Positions 21,196 through 32,520 of a stretch of 64,000 nt of DNA are shown piece by piece. Every line of letters starts with the position of its first letter. Within the stretch, counting starts at the first letter, position 1. The DNA is from Pseudisothecium myosuroides (taxonomy: Eukaryota > Streptophyta > Bryopsida > Hypnales > Lembophyllaceae). Under the pieces are notes generated by a model. It did no database searches. It was not told the origin of the DNA and was given only the letters and a program-made list of their open reading frames with translations. Location of the stretch: the NCBI GenBank assembly GCA_951799445.1, contig OX637297.1, positions 12,400,001-12,464,000 on the forward strand. Direction: 5' to 3'. The position numbers were made by a program, and so were the translations under genes.

Positions 21196-21600
21196 TTAAT
21201 CTGTTCAAATCATTTGGAGTTGTAAAACATATTGGAAAACAATTTCATGTGGAAAGAAGTAGAAACTGATTCTAAATACTAAATTGCAGATAATTTGATT
21301 ATGGAATTGAAATATGCCAAATTCAATGGTTGCCATATTGTAATGAATAATCTACATTCTATGATTTATTTTTCTAAGAAAAATATTGGAAATTCAATAA
21401 TATAGAGGACTGCAAAGTTCATTTGAAGTTAAAGAATCCAAAACTGTCCGCTAACTCAAAACCTTCATAACTTTTGATTCATTCATCGAAATGGAATGAC
21501 TGAAAGCTTTCCACGTATAAATAACTCTAGAAAACCATACCAAAATTTTATAAAAAATGTTTACAAAAGTGTTCAATTGGTAAGGCCGCCGGGTTTGAAC
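21196..21600 (-). repeat. Partial inverted copy of family D
   Basis: Carries the complement of blocks found at roughly 20640-20930 (for example 'atggaattgaaatatgccaa' against 'ggcatttttcaattccat'), so 20640-21580 forms a large imperfect inverted repeat. Confidence 0.45.
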
Positions 21601-21869
21601 ACAAAGATAAAAAGCCACTAAAAAATGGTATGTCTATTTCAAACAGCAAAATGTTATGAAATGTATGTTGTGCATATGTAACCGTACGATCTTCTATTGG
21701 ACTATTCTAAACATGTGAGGCTCCTGTTTCCCAAGCTTAGACCACCAATATTATGTATCGGCTTTTTGGAATTTCATAAGAAGAGGCCAAAGCTTTAGGG
21801 TTCACACCCACCTAAAGCAAATTTCCGAAAATGTGGACAGCCTTTTCCAAGAGATGTGATACTAGTGGA

Positions 21870-22195
21870 GCTGGACGCGCGGTCGCCCACTACGCGCGGT
21901 CGCCGTGGAAGCCAGTACCCGAGGTCGCCCAGTACCCGCGTTCGTCCGGGATCCATAACGTGAGGTCGCCTAAGACCCGAGTTCTTCTTAGTTGCCACAC
22001 GATGTCGCCCAAGTTTCCACGCGCGGTCGCTGAAATCCCCTCCGGCGGTCGTGGTTCCTGGACCCGCGTTCTGTGTGGACCTGAGGTCGCCCCTTACGCG
22101 AGGTCGCCTCTTCCGAAGTCGCCCAGACCCGCACTCGCCCCCATGAGACCTCGGGTATATGAGCGGTCTCCTGCACCCGCGTTCTCCACCCCAGG
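21870..22195 (-). repeat. 12-mer array 6, originally upstream of WCH-2
   Basis: About 14 units in minus orientation (ACCCGAGGTCGCC, GCGCGGTCGCC, ACCCGCGTTC). It leads directly into the 54-bp module at 22196. The gene it precedes (27593) is now 5.3 kb away because of the LTR-like insertion at 22401. Confidence 0.75.
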
Positions 22196-22249
22196 CCCTG
22201 CGCACCGTCTTTCATCCACCTCGAAGTGGGTGACTGCGTGCTCGTGGGC
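22196..22249 (+). promoter_or_regulatory. 54-bp conserved upstream module (WCH-2)
   Basis: Begins CCCTGCGCACCGTCTTTCAT and ends GTGACTGCGTGCTCGTGGGC. Subtracting the 5,089-bp insertion and its 5-bp duplication leaves about 250 bases to the WCH-2 ATG, close to the 253 bases of WCH-1. Confidence 0.6.
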
Positions 22250-23688
22250 TAGGGGTTAGAGTTGTGAGGGGGACATTTTGTGTCTCTCCACCTCATTTTC
22301 GTGGCTTTCGTTCCGTACACCAGATTGTTGGGGGCTTGACATTTGGTATTGTAAATTGAGTATATATTTGTAAATATATGTTTTTTGTAAATGTGATATA
22401 TGTGAGCTCCCAATTTGTCACTTGGGACTCGTAGAATTATTTTTTTGGAAATTTGCAATTTAAAGTTGATAAAAGTATAGAAAAACCCATAAAAAGAGTG
22501 TAGAACCAAAATAGGGTTGTGTCATACCCATTATAGCATTTGGTCTAGATTTGTGTTTTTTACTTAGAATCCCCCAAACCTTGCCTAAAAATGGTATAAA
22601 AATAACGAAGAGGTTAGATTTGGAGGATTTGAGTCACACAGCCCCAAAAGGGCTAAATCCCACCATGAATGTGGCGATTCATGGCTAGGTCGGTCCGAGG
22701 GATCCACAGCGAGGCCACTAGGTCGGGTCCTAGAGTTAGATTTAGAATTCCCCATTAGATCGACGAATTCCCAAAATCCCGATTGTTAGCATGCAAGAGC
22801 CACTCACGCAAGACCGGGCCCGTGGAGGAATCTACAGCCCAGGGATGGTTTTTAGGGTGAATCCCATGCCAGGAGTCCAACGGCGAAATCGGTTCGCCAA
22901 GATTCCTCCACCTGCAGAAGATTCCCGCACCGTCGCTAATTCGAGGAGATGGCCAGTTGTAAATCTCCATTGACCAATCGTGCCAGGTACGGAAACACAC
23001 CCGCACGTCTTTTATACAACTCCCTGAGAGGTCACGTGAAAAATCCCGGCATCTTCCAACTTGCAGAAGAACCTTTTCCGGGTGGTCAACCCTCCTAACC
23101 TCCAACGGGAATTTCATGGAAATTACCTAGGTTACAATAAAATCTCACTAAAAATTAGACTAGCTTGTTTTATGTTAATAATGCGCTCCGTGAAGTTTCA
23201 CAACATTCCGATAGCGGTAAGTATCCAAACCGGCGAGATTCCTCGGGAATTAACCACGTGGCGGGGTCCCCGCCACGTTGACTGGCATTCCGGGACCATA
23301 CGATGGCGAAACGAAGTCAACCAAAAGTCCTTCCCAACTCTCTCGCACCTACCGGAGACCCTAGGCTATTCACATTTCTCAAAATAGGAGACCCCCAAGA
23401 TCTAGGATTTTACCACGATTTGGTTTTTAAACTAAATTAGCCTACGATGGGTTTTTGGCCTCGGTACGGGGGGTAAGGGGGATCTAGGACTAAACACGGC
23501 GTTCTGGATCCAACGGCGCAATCCGTTTGGCGATTGGAGCTAATCTCCAAAAGTTAGGATGTTGGTCTAGCATAGATGGTAGAAGTAGAAATTTAGGATG
23601 TAGGATGAAAATCTTTGAGGATGAGGATGAAAATCCCCGTTGATAAGGTTACCTTAGAACTCTAGAGGGAGGGGTGAGCCCTTGGAAA

Positions 23689-23700
23689 CCTATATAAGGG
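23689..23700 (+). promoter_or_regulatory. TATA box of giant LTR copy L1
   Basis: CCTATATAAGGG, preserved in the inverted copy at 57889-57900. About 1.29 kb from the 5' end; plausible LTR promoter. Confidence 0.5.
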
Positions 23701-24157
23701 CCCCATTTCTCTCTCTAGAACACCCCCAATTCTTGTTTTGGGTCCGTGGGTCCAAGTTATTTTGGATATTTTGGCGTTTGAAGCCAAAAACCTCTACGGT
23801 GTTTTCGGAGCACTTTTGGCTCCATTGTTGCTTATTTTCAAGCTTTGAAGGTCCTTGGGGGTCCTTCTACCTTGCTTTGTGTACTCTTTTGTGAAGTTTT
23901 TGGTACCTTGTTGTAAGTGGAGAGCCTCTCTCTCCCTCTTGTACGTGTTGTGGTCTAACTTGTGAAGTTTAAGAGTCTTTTTTGTATCTTGCACTAATCC
24001 TAAAGTCACCCCCCACCGTACCTTGGCGATGCCGCTTTGGGGGGCCTTTAGCGTGTGAGTTTTGTGTTGCCACGTGGTCTAACTTGTGTGTTTTCTTTTT
24101 GTGTTTTTCTTACACCCTCTTCTAACCTTCTCCTTGTTGAGTAGACCCCCCTCTGGG

Positions 24158-24570
24158 ACGGCGAAGCTTTGAACCTCCTTTGTGCATGTTTTCTAAAGTT
24201 ATCCCAAACCTTCTTCTAATCTTCTCTTTGTTGAGTGGACCCCCCTCCGGGACGGCGAAGCTTTGAACCTCCTTTGTGCATGTTTTCTAAAGTTATCTCA
24301 AACCCTCTTCTAATCTTCTCCTTGTTCAGTGGACCCCCCTCCGGGACGGCGAAGCTTTGACCCTGAGTGTGTGTGTTCTCTTTAAAAGTTTAGTTTTTTC
24401 CCTCTTCTAAAGTCTCTCTCATTGTGTGGACCCCCTTGGAAACGGCGAAGCTTTGAACTAGTGACAAAGTTGAAGTCCTAAAGCGTGTGGTAAAAGTGTA
24501 GACGGCGGAGCTTTGAACCCCCGAGGTGTCAAGAAGTCCTAAAGTTGGTGTTAAATCCAATCTAACGGCA
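24158..24570 (+). repeat. Minisatellite in giant LTR (GGCGAAGCTTTGAACC units)
   Basis: Four units spaced 92-96 bases, then two spaced about 60 bases, each with GACGGCGAAGCTTTGAACC and mostly preceded by GTGGACCCCC. A counterpart with fewer units is at 57080-57440 in the inverted copy. Confidence 0.65.
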
Positions 24571-26159
24571 AAGCTTTGCACCTCCCCCGTGTTTAGTTCC
24601 AAAGTCTAGTTTCCAAGACCTTTGTGGAAACCTCCAGAGTTTAGCTTCCAAGATATGTAGGTTCCTTTGCATTTAGTGAAGTTTAGTTAATCCCAACGTT
24701 TTCTTTAGTTTAGTTGTTCCCCAAGTGTTTAGTGAGTCTGAGTGTTCCCCAAGTTTTAGTGTGTCTAAGTTGCTCCCCAAGTGTTTAGTGAGTCTAGTTG
24801 TTCCCCAAGTCTTATTTTCCCCAAGTTCTATTTCCCTCAAGTCCTATTTTCCCCAAGTTTATTTTCCCCAAGTTCTATTTTCCCCAAGTTTTATTTTTCC
24901 CAAGTTTTTTCCCTTATTTCACCAAAAATCCAGTTTTCCCTTAGTAGTCAAGGTCCAGAGCCAAAACAGACCAGATCAAGTCGAGAATCAAACAGACCAG
25001 ATCAGTCGAGAATCAAACAGACCAGATCAAGTCGAGAGCCAGAACAGACCAGATCAAGTCGAGAACCGAACCAGACCAGGTCACATCATCCGAATATCAA
25101 AAGAAAACAAATAAATAAATTATTTATTTATTTTGTTTGAACCCGACCCTCTAGCAGCTAGCCAGCCAGTCGGGAGGCCAGGCTTGGTCCGGCAGGCAGT
25201 TGGGGCCCAATTCGGTCCCCAATTTTTGGACTTCTTTTTGTTGATTTTTTGGTTTCTCTTACACTAGAACAAAACAAAGACAATATAAACAAAACAAAGG
25301 AAAATGGGGGGCTGACCTATTGCTAAGTAGGGATTGGGGTAGGGATTAGGGTCTAAAATCAAAAAGGGAGGAGGGAGAAAAGAACGGAGCACCACCATAC
25401 CTGCACACAAAAGTAGCTTCAATCTCACCACTCACTCCTACACACAATGGAAGGAGATTAGGAAAGGAGGAGAAGAAGTAGGCAAGAGAGGTGAGAGAGA
25501 CGATAAATAGTGACCTAGGCTTAGAGTAGGTCGACCTAAGAGAAAATCTTGAGAATTCATAGTGACCGATGGGAGGAGGATTAGGATGACACAAAGCAAA
25601 GTTGTGTAAGAGGGTAGGAGGAACATTTAAACCCTTCTTGGAGTTTGAAACTATAGTGTAAGACTCATAAAAGCTTAGGTGGAATAGTGCTAGTGTAGAA
25701 GAAAGAGGAAGAAAGAAAAGAAAGGAGGAAGGGAAAGAGGGAGTTTAGATCATCAAAAATTGTAATATTTTCTAAATAAGCGGTGAGCTTGGAGAAAATT
25801 CAAAACAAAACCAAAGACTACCATGGAGCATAAGGACGTACACGTGGACGTGGACAAGATTATTTCCGAAACCGTTAGTGAAGAGGTGAGTTTTTTATTT
25901 AATCTTTGATGTTTCTCCCTAATTAGCATTTATTTTCCTAATCAGCCCTTAGAGCGTGATTAGCATCCGATATTAGTGCAAATTAGAAGTTTAGATTCAA
26001 AAAGTTATAGATTAGGGATAGAGGTTTCCAAAAACATATTACACTTAGGATTTGGCTTTAAATCGACCACGTTAGGCTAAGTTAAGCAGTAGGGGGTAGG
26101 ACGGAGGAATTTTGAGTAAAATTCATCCAAAAAGAATCATGGATGGAACTTAGGGGTTT

Positions 26160-27080
26160 AAATTAGAAAGAGAATTTAGGATTAAAATTAGGGATTAATT
26201 AGCGGTTAGAATTAGAATCAATTTACATTTTTATTTCTTAAAGTTAAAATTCTAAGGTCAAAATCTAGAGTTAACTTTGGGAAGTTAAAAAGTAGAATTA
26301 ATTTGGAAGTTTAACTTAGGGGGTTAAAATTCCCAGTGAAACCTTAGGGTAGTTTAGAAAAGGAAGTTAGGATTAATTAGGAGTAAAAAATCCGAGTAAG
26401 AAGTAGAAATTAAAAGTAAAAACTTTAGACTAAAATTAGGAGGTAGAAATTACGAGTAGAAATAGGAGTTGGATCTTGAAGTTAGAAATTCGAAATTAGA
26501 GTGAATGTTAGAGGTCAAAAGCTAGAGTAAAATTTAGAAGTAAAACTTGAAGTAACATTTAGAGTTAAGCTAGGATTAAAACGATAGGATTAAATTGGGA
26601 AGTAGAAAGTCAAAAGCCTAAAGTCAAAAGTTAAGATTAAATTTAAAGGTTAAACTTTAGAGTCAATTGGGGAGTAAAAAGTTAGAGTGAAAAGCTAAAA
26701 GTAGAAGTTAAAAGTTAGAGGTAGAAGTTAAAGTTAGAGTTAGTTGTTGGAAGTAGAAAAAATCTAGAGTCAAAGTGAAAACGTAGAGTCAAACCTAGAG
26801 GTTAAAATTTGGGATTAATTTTAGAAGTAAAATTTAGAGTTAAAAGTCAAAAACCTAGTTATATGTAGAGGGTAAATCTTAGAGTAGTTTAGAATTAAAA
26901 ACATAGAATTAAAAGTGAAACTTAGAATTACCCTAGAAGGTTAAAACTTGGAAGTTAAGAGTTAAAGTTGATTTAGAAGTAAAAACCTAGAGTCAAAAGT
27001 CAAAACATAGAATAGAAGTCGGTAGTTACTATCTAGAATCAAGTTAAAGAAGTAATCTCTAGAGTTACATTCAGAAGTTG
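26160..27080 (+). repeat. Strand-asymmetric AT-rich minisatellite in giant LTR
   Basis: Short units such as AGTTAAAA, TTAGAGT and GAAGTAGAAA repeat irregularly for about 900 bases with very few C residues on this strand. The matching CT-rich stretch in the inverted copy is about 54860-55560. Confidence 0.55.
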
Positions 27081-27592
27081 GAGCTTTAGAGATAGTTTTT
27101 AAACGTAGAACTTCTAGGTGGAGTCTTAGAAACCCATGATAGTCTTAGAGGTCCATGGAAGGAACATAGGGGTTCCCCTTTTCACGTAATTAGGGACGTT
27201 AGAAATGACGCCAACTACCCAGTCTACCCTCGACATAGGATAGATAGTTAGGGAGTTAGAATTTCACCATCACTCTGAGCATTGCAGTTAACTTGTGAGT
27301 TACTACATGCATTCTAATTATTCGCTGCCATCCACGACACTTAGGAAACGTTAGCAAAAAAGATCCATTGCTTGGAAGGCACAGTGGACCGCGCTCACAA
27401 CACCCCTATATATTAAAAAATGTGGATAAAGGCATAGAACTTGGTCGGTGTTCGCTTTATTACCAAGGGTGGGTAATCTAGTGCCCACAATATACCACAA
27501 GTTTAGAATTTTCACGCTCGTGTAGTACAAGTTTAGTGTTAGAATATTAAACTTAGTACCTAGACTCGTTGTCCACGTACAAAGTGATCGTC

Positions 27593-29065
27593 ATGGAGGA
27601 TGAGGCCCAACCAAAGCCATTGACTCGGCAACAGAAGAAGGCACGTCGTGACATGCCACGGAAGAGGACTGGAAAAACTTACAAGAAGCGTGTGCCTATC
27701 CTTTTGCATCCACACATTAAGGCTTTCTTGGGTTGGAAGGAGGAACCTGAGCCTTGGAGCTATGAAATAGTTAAAAAATATGTGGATTGGTGCCACATCG
27801 ACAAGTTGTTTCCGCTCTGGCAACACAAGCTGCACGTGGAGTCTAACAAGGCAAATCTTGGATATTGCAAAAATGAAGACTTCAAGAAGAGATGCCTTCA
27901 AGTATAGAGGGAGTTGTATCTAGAGGAGCAGCCGTATCGAAACGACAGTTTTCCTTTGTATCTTGTCCAAATGGTGTATACTGAATGTATACTTCTGAAG
28001 CGGGTGGATTGGACAACTATAAAGGAGTTGCCTATTGGAGACCATCCAGAGGACCCAACACTGTTGGTTGAAGATGAACGAGTTGATGTTGAGAAGAAGT
28101 TGACATTGGTTAAACCGGGGAAGTTGTGCATTTCCGACGAAGAGGTAGTGTGGTCAGTTGCTTCTAGCTCAGATGAGCGCACCCATGAATACGATGAGTA
28201 TGAGTTTGATGAAGACCTAGAAGCACTCGCTCTCATGGATTTTTATAAGTCAGCCATGAAGGCGACGGCTGACCAGAAGGGAAAGAAGAAGGTTGAGGAG
28301 CCCGAAACACTGTTCCACAAACATGAACAGTGCAGGGAGGATGTGGAGCCCAAGCGCGTGGACCACATATTCTTAGAGCACGGTGGCGGTCTGAGCAAGG
28401 ACGATTCTTTAGACAATAAAGATATGTTGACTGCTAAGATAGCAAGTGCACGAGAAGCTTTGCTGAAAGCCATAATGGAATGGGAAGACTTGAAGAAAAA
28501 TGAAGCTTCACCAAAATTGGACGAGGGTCTTGTGTCATCTTTGCAGACGGAGTCTGAGGCGGTAAAGAAAGCCATTGTTGAAAATGACAAGTACTTGGCT
28601 GATTTGAAGAAAAATAAAGATAATTATTTCAAGAAGAGAGAGGAGGGCCACGCTCACATGATAGATGATGTGGCAGTATATCAAAGGCAACTCCAACTCT
28701 TGGAACGCAAGTGTGGGCAACTGCAACATCAAAGGAAAAGCATCGGCGTCCAAGTAGCTGAGAAAGAAAAAGAATTTTTCAATATTGCAGTCCAACAGTT
28801 GAAGGAGTTATACCCTTTCATTATGGCTCGTGAGTATGGTAGCACTCCTGAAGAATTAGCAATGCTTCGAAAGTTGGTGAAGCTCCACAAGGAGATGGTA
28901 GACGCGAGTGATAGGGAGTTTCAGTTGCTGGAGTGCAAAATTCATTTTCTGTGGAAATGGCTGCAGTGGAGCAAAGATACTAAGGATGCAAGCCTTGTAG
29001 AACAAGAGAGGATTGGACCAGAGCCAAAGAGAAGCAATTTTGTGATCAATACTAGAAGCATGTAG
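27593..29065 (+). CDS. WCH-2: WCH[IV]xKLFP family protein with long coiled coil (one in-frame TAG)
   Basis: First ATG at 27593 (MEDEAQPKP). It has a basic N-terminus (KKARRDMPRKR), then W...WCHIDKLFPLWQH, NKANLGYC, FKKRCLQV, a TAG at 27905-27907, and the frame continues to RELY ... VDWTTIKELP. The stop falls inside the conserved domain (compare EVNRALY and EVWQVLY in the other copies). An acidic linker follows (DEYEFDEDLEALA), then about 200 residues of coiled coil (LADLKKNKDNYFKKREEG; QLQLLERKCGQLQHQRK), ending NTRSM. Apart from the TAG the gene is intact, so readthrough, an intron or a single decay mutation are all possible. Its promoter region was separated by L1. Confidence 0.6.
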
Positions 29066-29589
29066 GACCTCAGTACGAATTTGACGTTTTGGGCACCAAT
29101 TTTTGGATGTAATGGACTTTGAATAGAAAAAGAAATTCCATTTTTTTCCTTCCAAAGTCCCTAATTGTCATTCTTTTACCACATGTATTTGGACTATTTT
29201 TTAAATCATTGTTGAGCCTTTCTTTGGTTGGGAACAAGAAAATGAATGATAATTTTATAATTATAGTTCAATTTTTATTTATATAGAATAATACACGTTT
29301 TATATGTAGTTGTTGTTGGAGGCCTGCAAATTTCCTAAAATAACATCCATTTTTGTTCACAATTATAGTGATGTATTTCGGTACAAGAGCAACAATACCA
29401 ATTCATTTTCTTACCAATATTTTGGTTCTTTTTCCAAAATAAGAACCCTCTTCATTTTGGTAAGTTATGCGACTACATTGTTCCAGTGAAAAGAATACCA
29501 TATTTAAAAAATCATGATAATTTATCCATTTTTTTGGTATTTTTGAGAAATATTTCATTTCAAATTTTTTTTTCATGGAATTGTGATAA

Positions 29590-31760
29590 CTTAGGTTTAC
29601 AAATGAAAAGACTAATCGCATTGATATTCTTCCATTTTTATGTTTTTTATTATGGGAAAGCCTCCAGTCTTTGCCTCTTTGGTAAGTTACAAATGAACCT
29701 TTTTTCTAAAGGAAGAAGAGCACTTATTGTATTTCTTCTTTACATCTTAAATATTTTTAAAATAAGAACAAGAATTTGTATCTATTTATTTATCAAAAAT
29801 CTTGCTTAGAAGAAGAAGAAGTCCGATATATTTTGAATTCTTGATTTCTACTTGGAGAATTCTAAGCTTCGGTAATTTATGAATGAAAATTATTTGGATG
29901 AAAAATAGAGCACTCATTTTGTTTATTAGTATATGTGTATATATTTTGAAGCAAATAATATATTATTTCCATTTTTTTCCAGAAATTCTGAGAACTTAGG
30001 TTTACAAATGAGAAGAGTAATCGTATTGCTACTCTTCCATTTTTATGTTTTTCATTATGGGAAACCCTCCATTTTTTGGTAAATTACAAATGAACCTATT
30101 TTTTAAAGGAAGAAGAGCACTTATTATATTTCTTCTCTACATCTTAAATTCTTTAAAATAAAAACAAGAACTAGTATCTATTTATTTTCCAAAACTCTTG
30201 CTTAGGAAAAGAAGAGGTATGATTTTTTTTCCTTCATTGTATTTTGAATTCTTGCTTTCTACTCGTAGAACTCTATGCTTGGGTGATTTATGAATTAACC
30301 CCTAAATGACCAGCATCTGATTTTTGGTTGTAGAGGAATTTTAAGCAAGCACGTGTGACTAGAGATTTCCATATTTTAAGCTGAAATTTTAATAGAAGGT
30401 GGGTGCAAGGAATATCTTTCATATGTACTAAATTTCAGCACATTTTGAAATAGGAGTCAAAAGTTATGGCCAAATATGTGACTTTTCTTTGTAACTGGGC
30501 AATCTGGGCAGGAAAAAACATTTGGCAGGAATTGGATTTTGTTTTTTTGTATTTTTCTTCTCATAGATAATATTTTAGTCTATTTGGAAAGCTTTGGTTC
30601 ATTTTATTTGGATTTGTTATGAGACAGTTAATAGGGACATTCTTGTTTTTTGGGCAGTTAGAGCATCTTCTTGAAAAAAATAACTTGTAGGATTCATTTC
30701 TGAATGCTATTTTTGCAATTTAAAAAAAAAAAAATTCTCATGGTTTAATTTACTTGCTAGAACAATGTCACCATTGGGATTAGTGTATTTTAATTCCATC
30801 TAAAATATATGAATCTTTTAGATTTTCCTTCTATCTCGTGTTGACTTCTACTTAATAATTTTTTTAGGAATGATAATTCAGTTTTTTTGAATATTCTTTT
30901 TTTCCCTAGACTCTCAACTCAATTCTCTGGTATAAAGATCTAAAGCTCAAAACTTTATAGTGCCAAAATTTAAAGTTAAAAATGTTTAAAGTTTAAAAAT
31001 CTAGTCCTGCAATGTGTTGAAATACTTGTTTTTCCCACTTTAAACGCATATATCTTGCAATCTGGGCGGTCCAGAAATCTGAAATTTTTTCCTCACATTC
31101 TCATACTAGTTAGAGGTAGGATCCTACCGTTAAATGTGCAAATTTTTTTTTTTCAATTTTTTTGAATCCTTGCTATACAAATGACAGTTTTAAGTGTTTT
31201 TTGGCAGAAAACAGGCCTTCGGCCTTGAGGGGTTAAAATTATTAGGATAAAGAACCTGAAAACCATTTTGTTTATTAGTATACGTGGATACATTTTGAAG
31301 CAAATAATATATTATTTGAAATTTCTTTTAAAAATTGGGAGAACTTAGGTTTACAAATGAGAAGAGTAATCGCATTGATATTCTTCCAATTTTATGTTTT
31401 CCATTATGGGAAAGCCTCCATTCTTTGGTAAGTTACGAATGAACCTTTTTTCTAAAGGAAGAAGAGCACTTATTTTATTTCTTCTTTACATCTTAAGTTT
31501 TTTTAAATAAGAACCCCAATTTGTATTAGTTTATTTAAAAGAAAACTTGCGTAGGAGAAGAAGAGGTCCAATATTTTCCCTTCATTGTATTTTTAATTCT
31601 TGATTTCTACTTGTAGAACTCTATGCTTCAATGATTTATAAATGAAAATCATTTGGATAAAGTAAAGGGCGTCGATTTTATTTATTAGTATATCTGAATA
31701 TATTTTGAAGCAAATAATAAATATTTTTTAATCTATTTAAGAAGTTTTCAGAATTTTCCC
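29590..31760 (+). repeat. 405-bp tandem repeat, three units and a partial fourth
   Basis: The block TTAGGTTTACAAATGA..AGA recurs at 29591, 29996 and 31345. The first spacing is 405 bases; the second is 1,349, which equals about 411 plus the 938 bases added by the TTAA element at 30299. AT-rich and non-coding; open frames here are chance. Confidence 0.7.
30299..31232 (+). mobile_element. TTAA-flanked MITE, family G (934 bp), in a tandem repeat unit
   Basis: TTAA 30295-30298 and 31233-31236. The left end is CCCCTAAATGACCAGC and the right end GGCCTTCGGCCTTGAGGGG. The neighbouring repeat units show the site without the insertion. Interior non-coding. Confidence 0.7.
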
Positions 31761-32520
31761 TCGTAAAAATAATTGCACCACTATTCTTTTATATTCATAT
31801 TCCAAATTTTGGGGTACCTTGAAACCGAGTAAATTCCATTTTTTTTTGTAAGTAAGGAACAAGGATGATTTAAATAAGTTCAGTGTAGCCATTTTTTTCC
31901 TATATTATATTAGTAATTTTTTTTTAGGGAACCGAAACTTTTTTTTTTCATTTACGACATTGTAGCCTTGTAGGAACTTTCCTTTATAAGAAAAAGAACA
32001 CCAATTTTTTTCCCTTCAGCGGCTGCATTTTTGGTGGGTTCAACATCTTCTTATAGCCCACTAACAACTATATTTTTGCGTTAGAAGTTCATTATAGTTG
32101 AGTATATTTTTAATAGCAATCCGAAATGGAAAAAACGTCTTATTGTTAGTTAACATGCTGTACGAGCTTTGGAAAAAAATCCAACTTCAAAGTGAGAAGA
32201 AGAGACATTTGGGGGGGATATTTCTTTCAATATAATAGTGGAATAATAAAATCCAAAATGAGAACAAACATTTATTCCTCGCGCAAAAAATTGACTCACA
32301 ATATTGCGAGGATAGTATATATTAAAAAATCCAAGCAATATATAATTGCTATGCATGAGCACAATACAAAGCCGTAGAACTGGAATTGACGCAACAAATA
32401 AAAAACAACACATATTACTTAGCTAGGTGACCATGGATATACTATGAGCCCATATGTATAAGCCTTACATTATATCTAATAACGAGAAGTGATGTTCAAG
32501 TAAATGATTGCAACAAATGT
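31761..32520. other. AT-rich spacer downstream of WCH-3
   Basis: I see no gene, TIR or tandem array in this stretch. Confidence 0.3.

Larger units (their letters stand above)
22401..27489 (+). mobile_element. Giant solo-LTR-like element, copy L1 (5.1 kb)
   Basis: Starts TGTGAGCTCCC, ends GTGCCCACA, and is flanked by ATATA (22396-22400 and 27490-27494). These TG...CA ends with a 5-bp duplication are LTR hallmarks. A second copy lies inverted at 54457-59187 with its own duplication. Inside are a TATA box (23689), 92-96 bp minisatellite units (24158-24570), 16-bp and 27-bp repeats (about 24780-25080) and a long AT-rich minisatellite (26160-27080). There is no protein domain and no internal repeat of the ends. 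It could be a solo LTR of a giant-LTR retrotransposon or a large non-coding derivative. It splits WCH-2 from its upstream module. Confidence 0.7.

Noticed and set aside
22755..23387. Frames of 108-120 codons on both strands, repeated at 58199-58784
   Set aside because: They recur because L1 and L2 are copies of one element; opposite-strand overlap and no domain make coding unlikely.
24725..25140. Two overlapping frames of 119-129 codons in giant LTR L1
   Set aside because: They translate the 16-bp and 27-bp minisatellites; absent from the corresponding part of L2.
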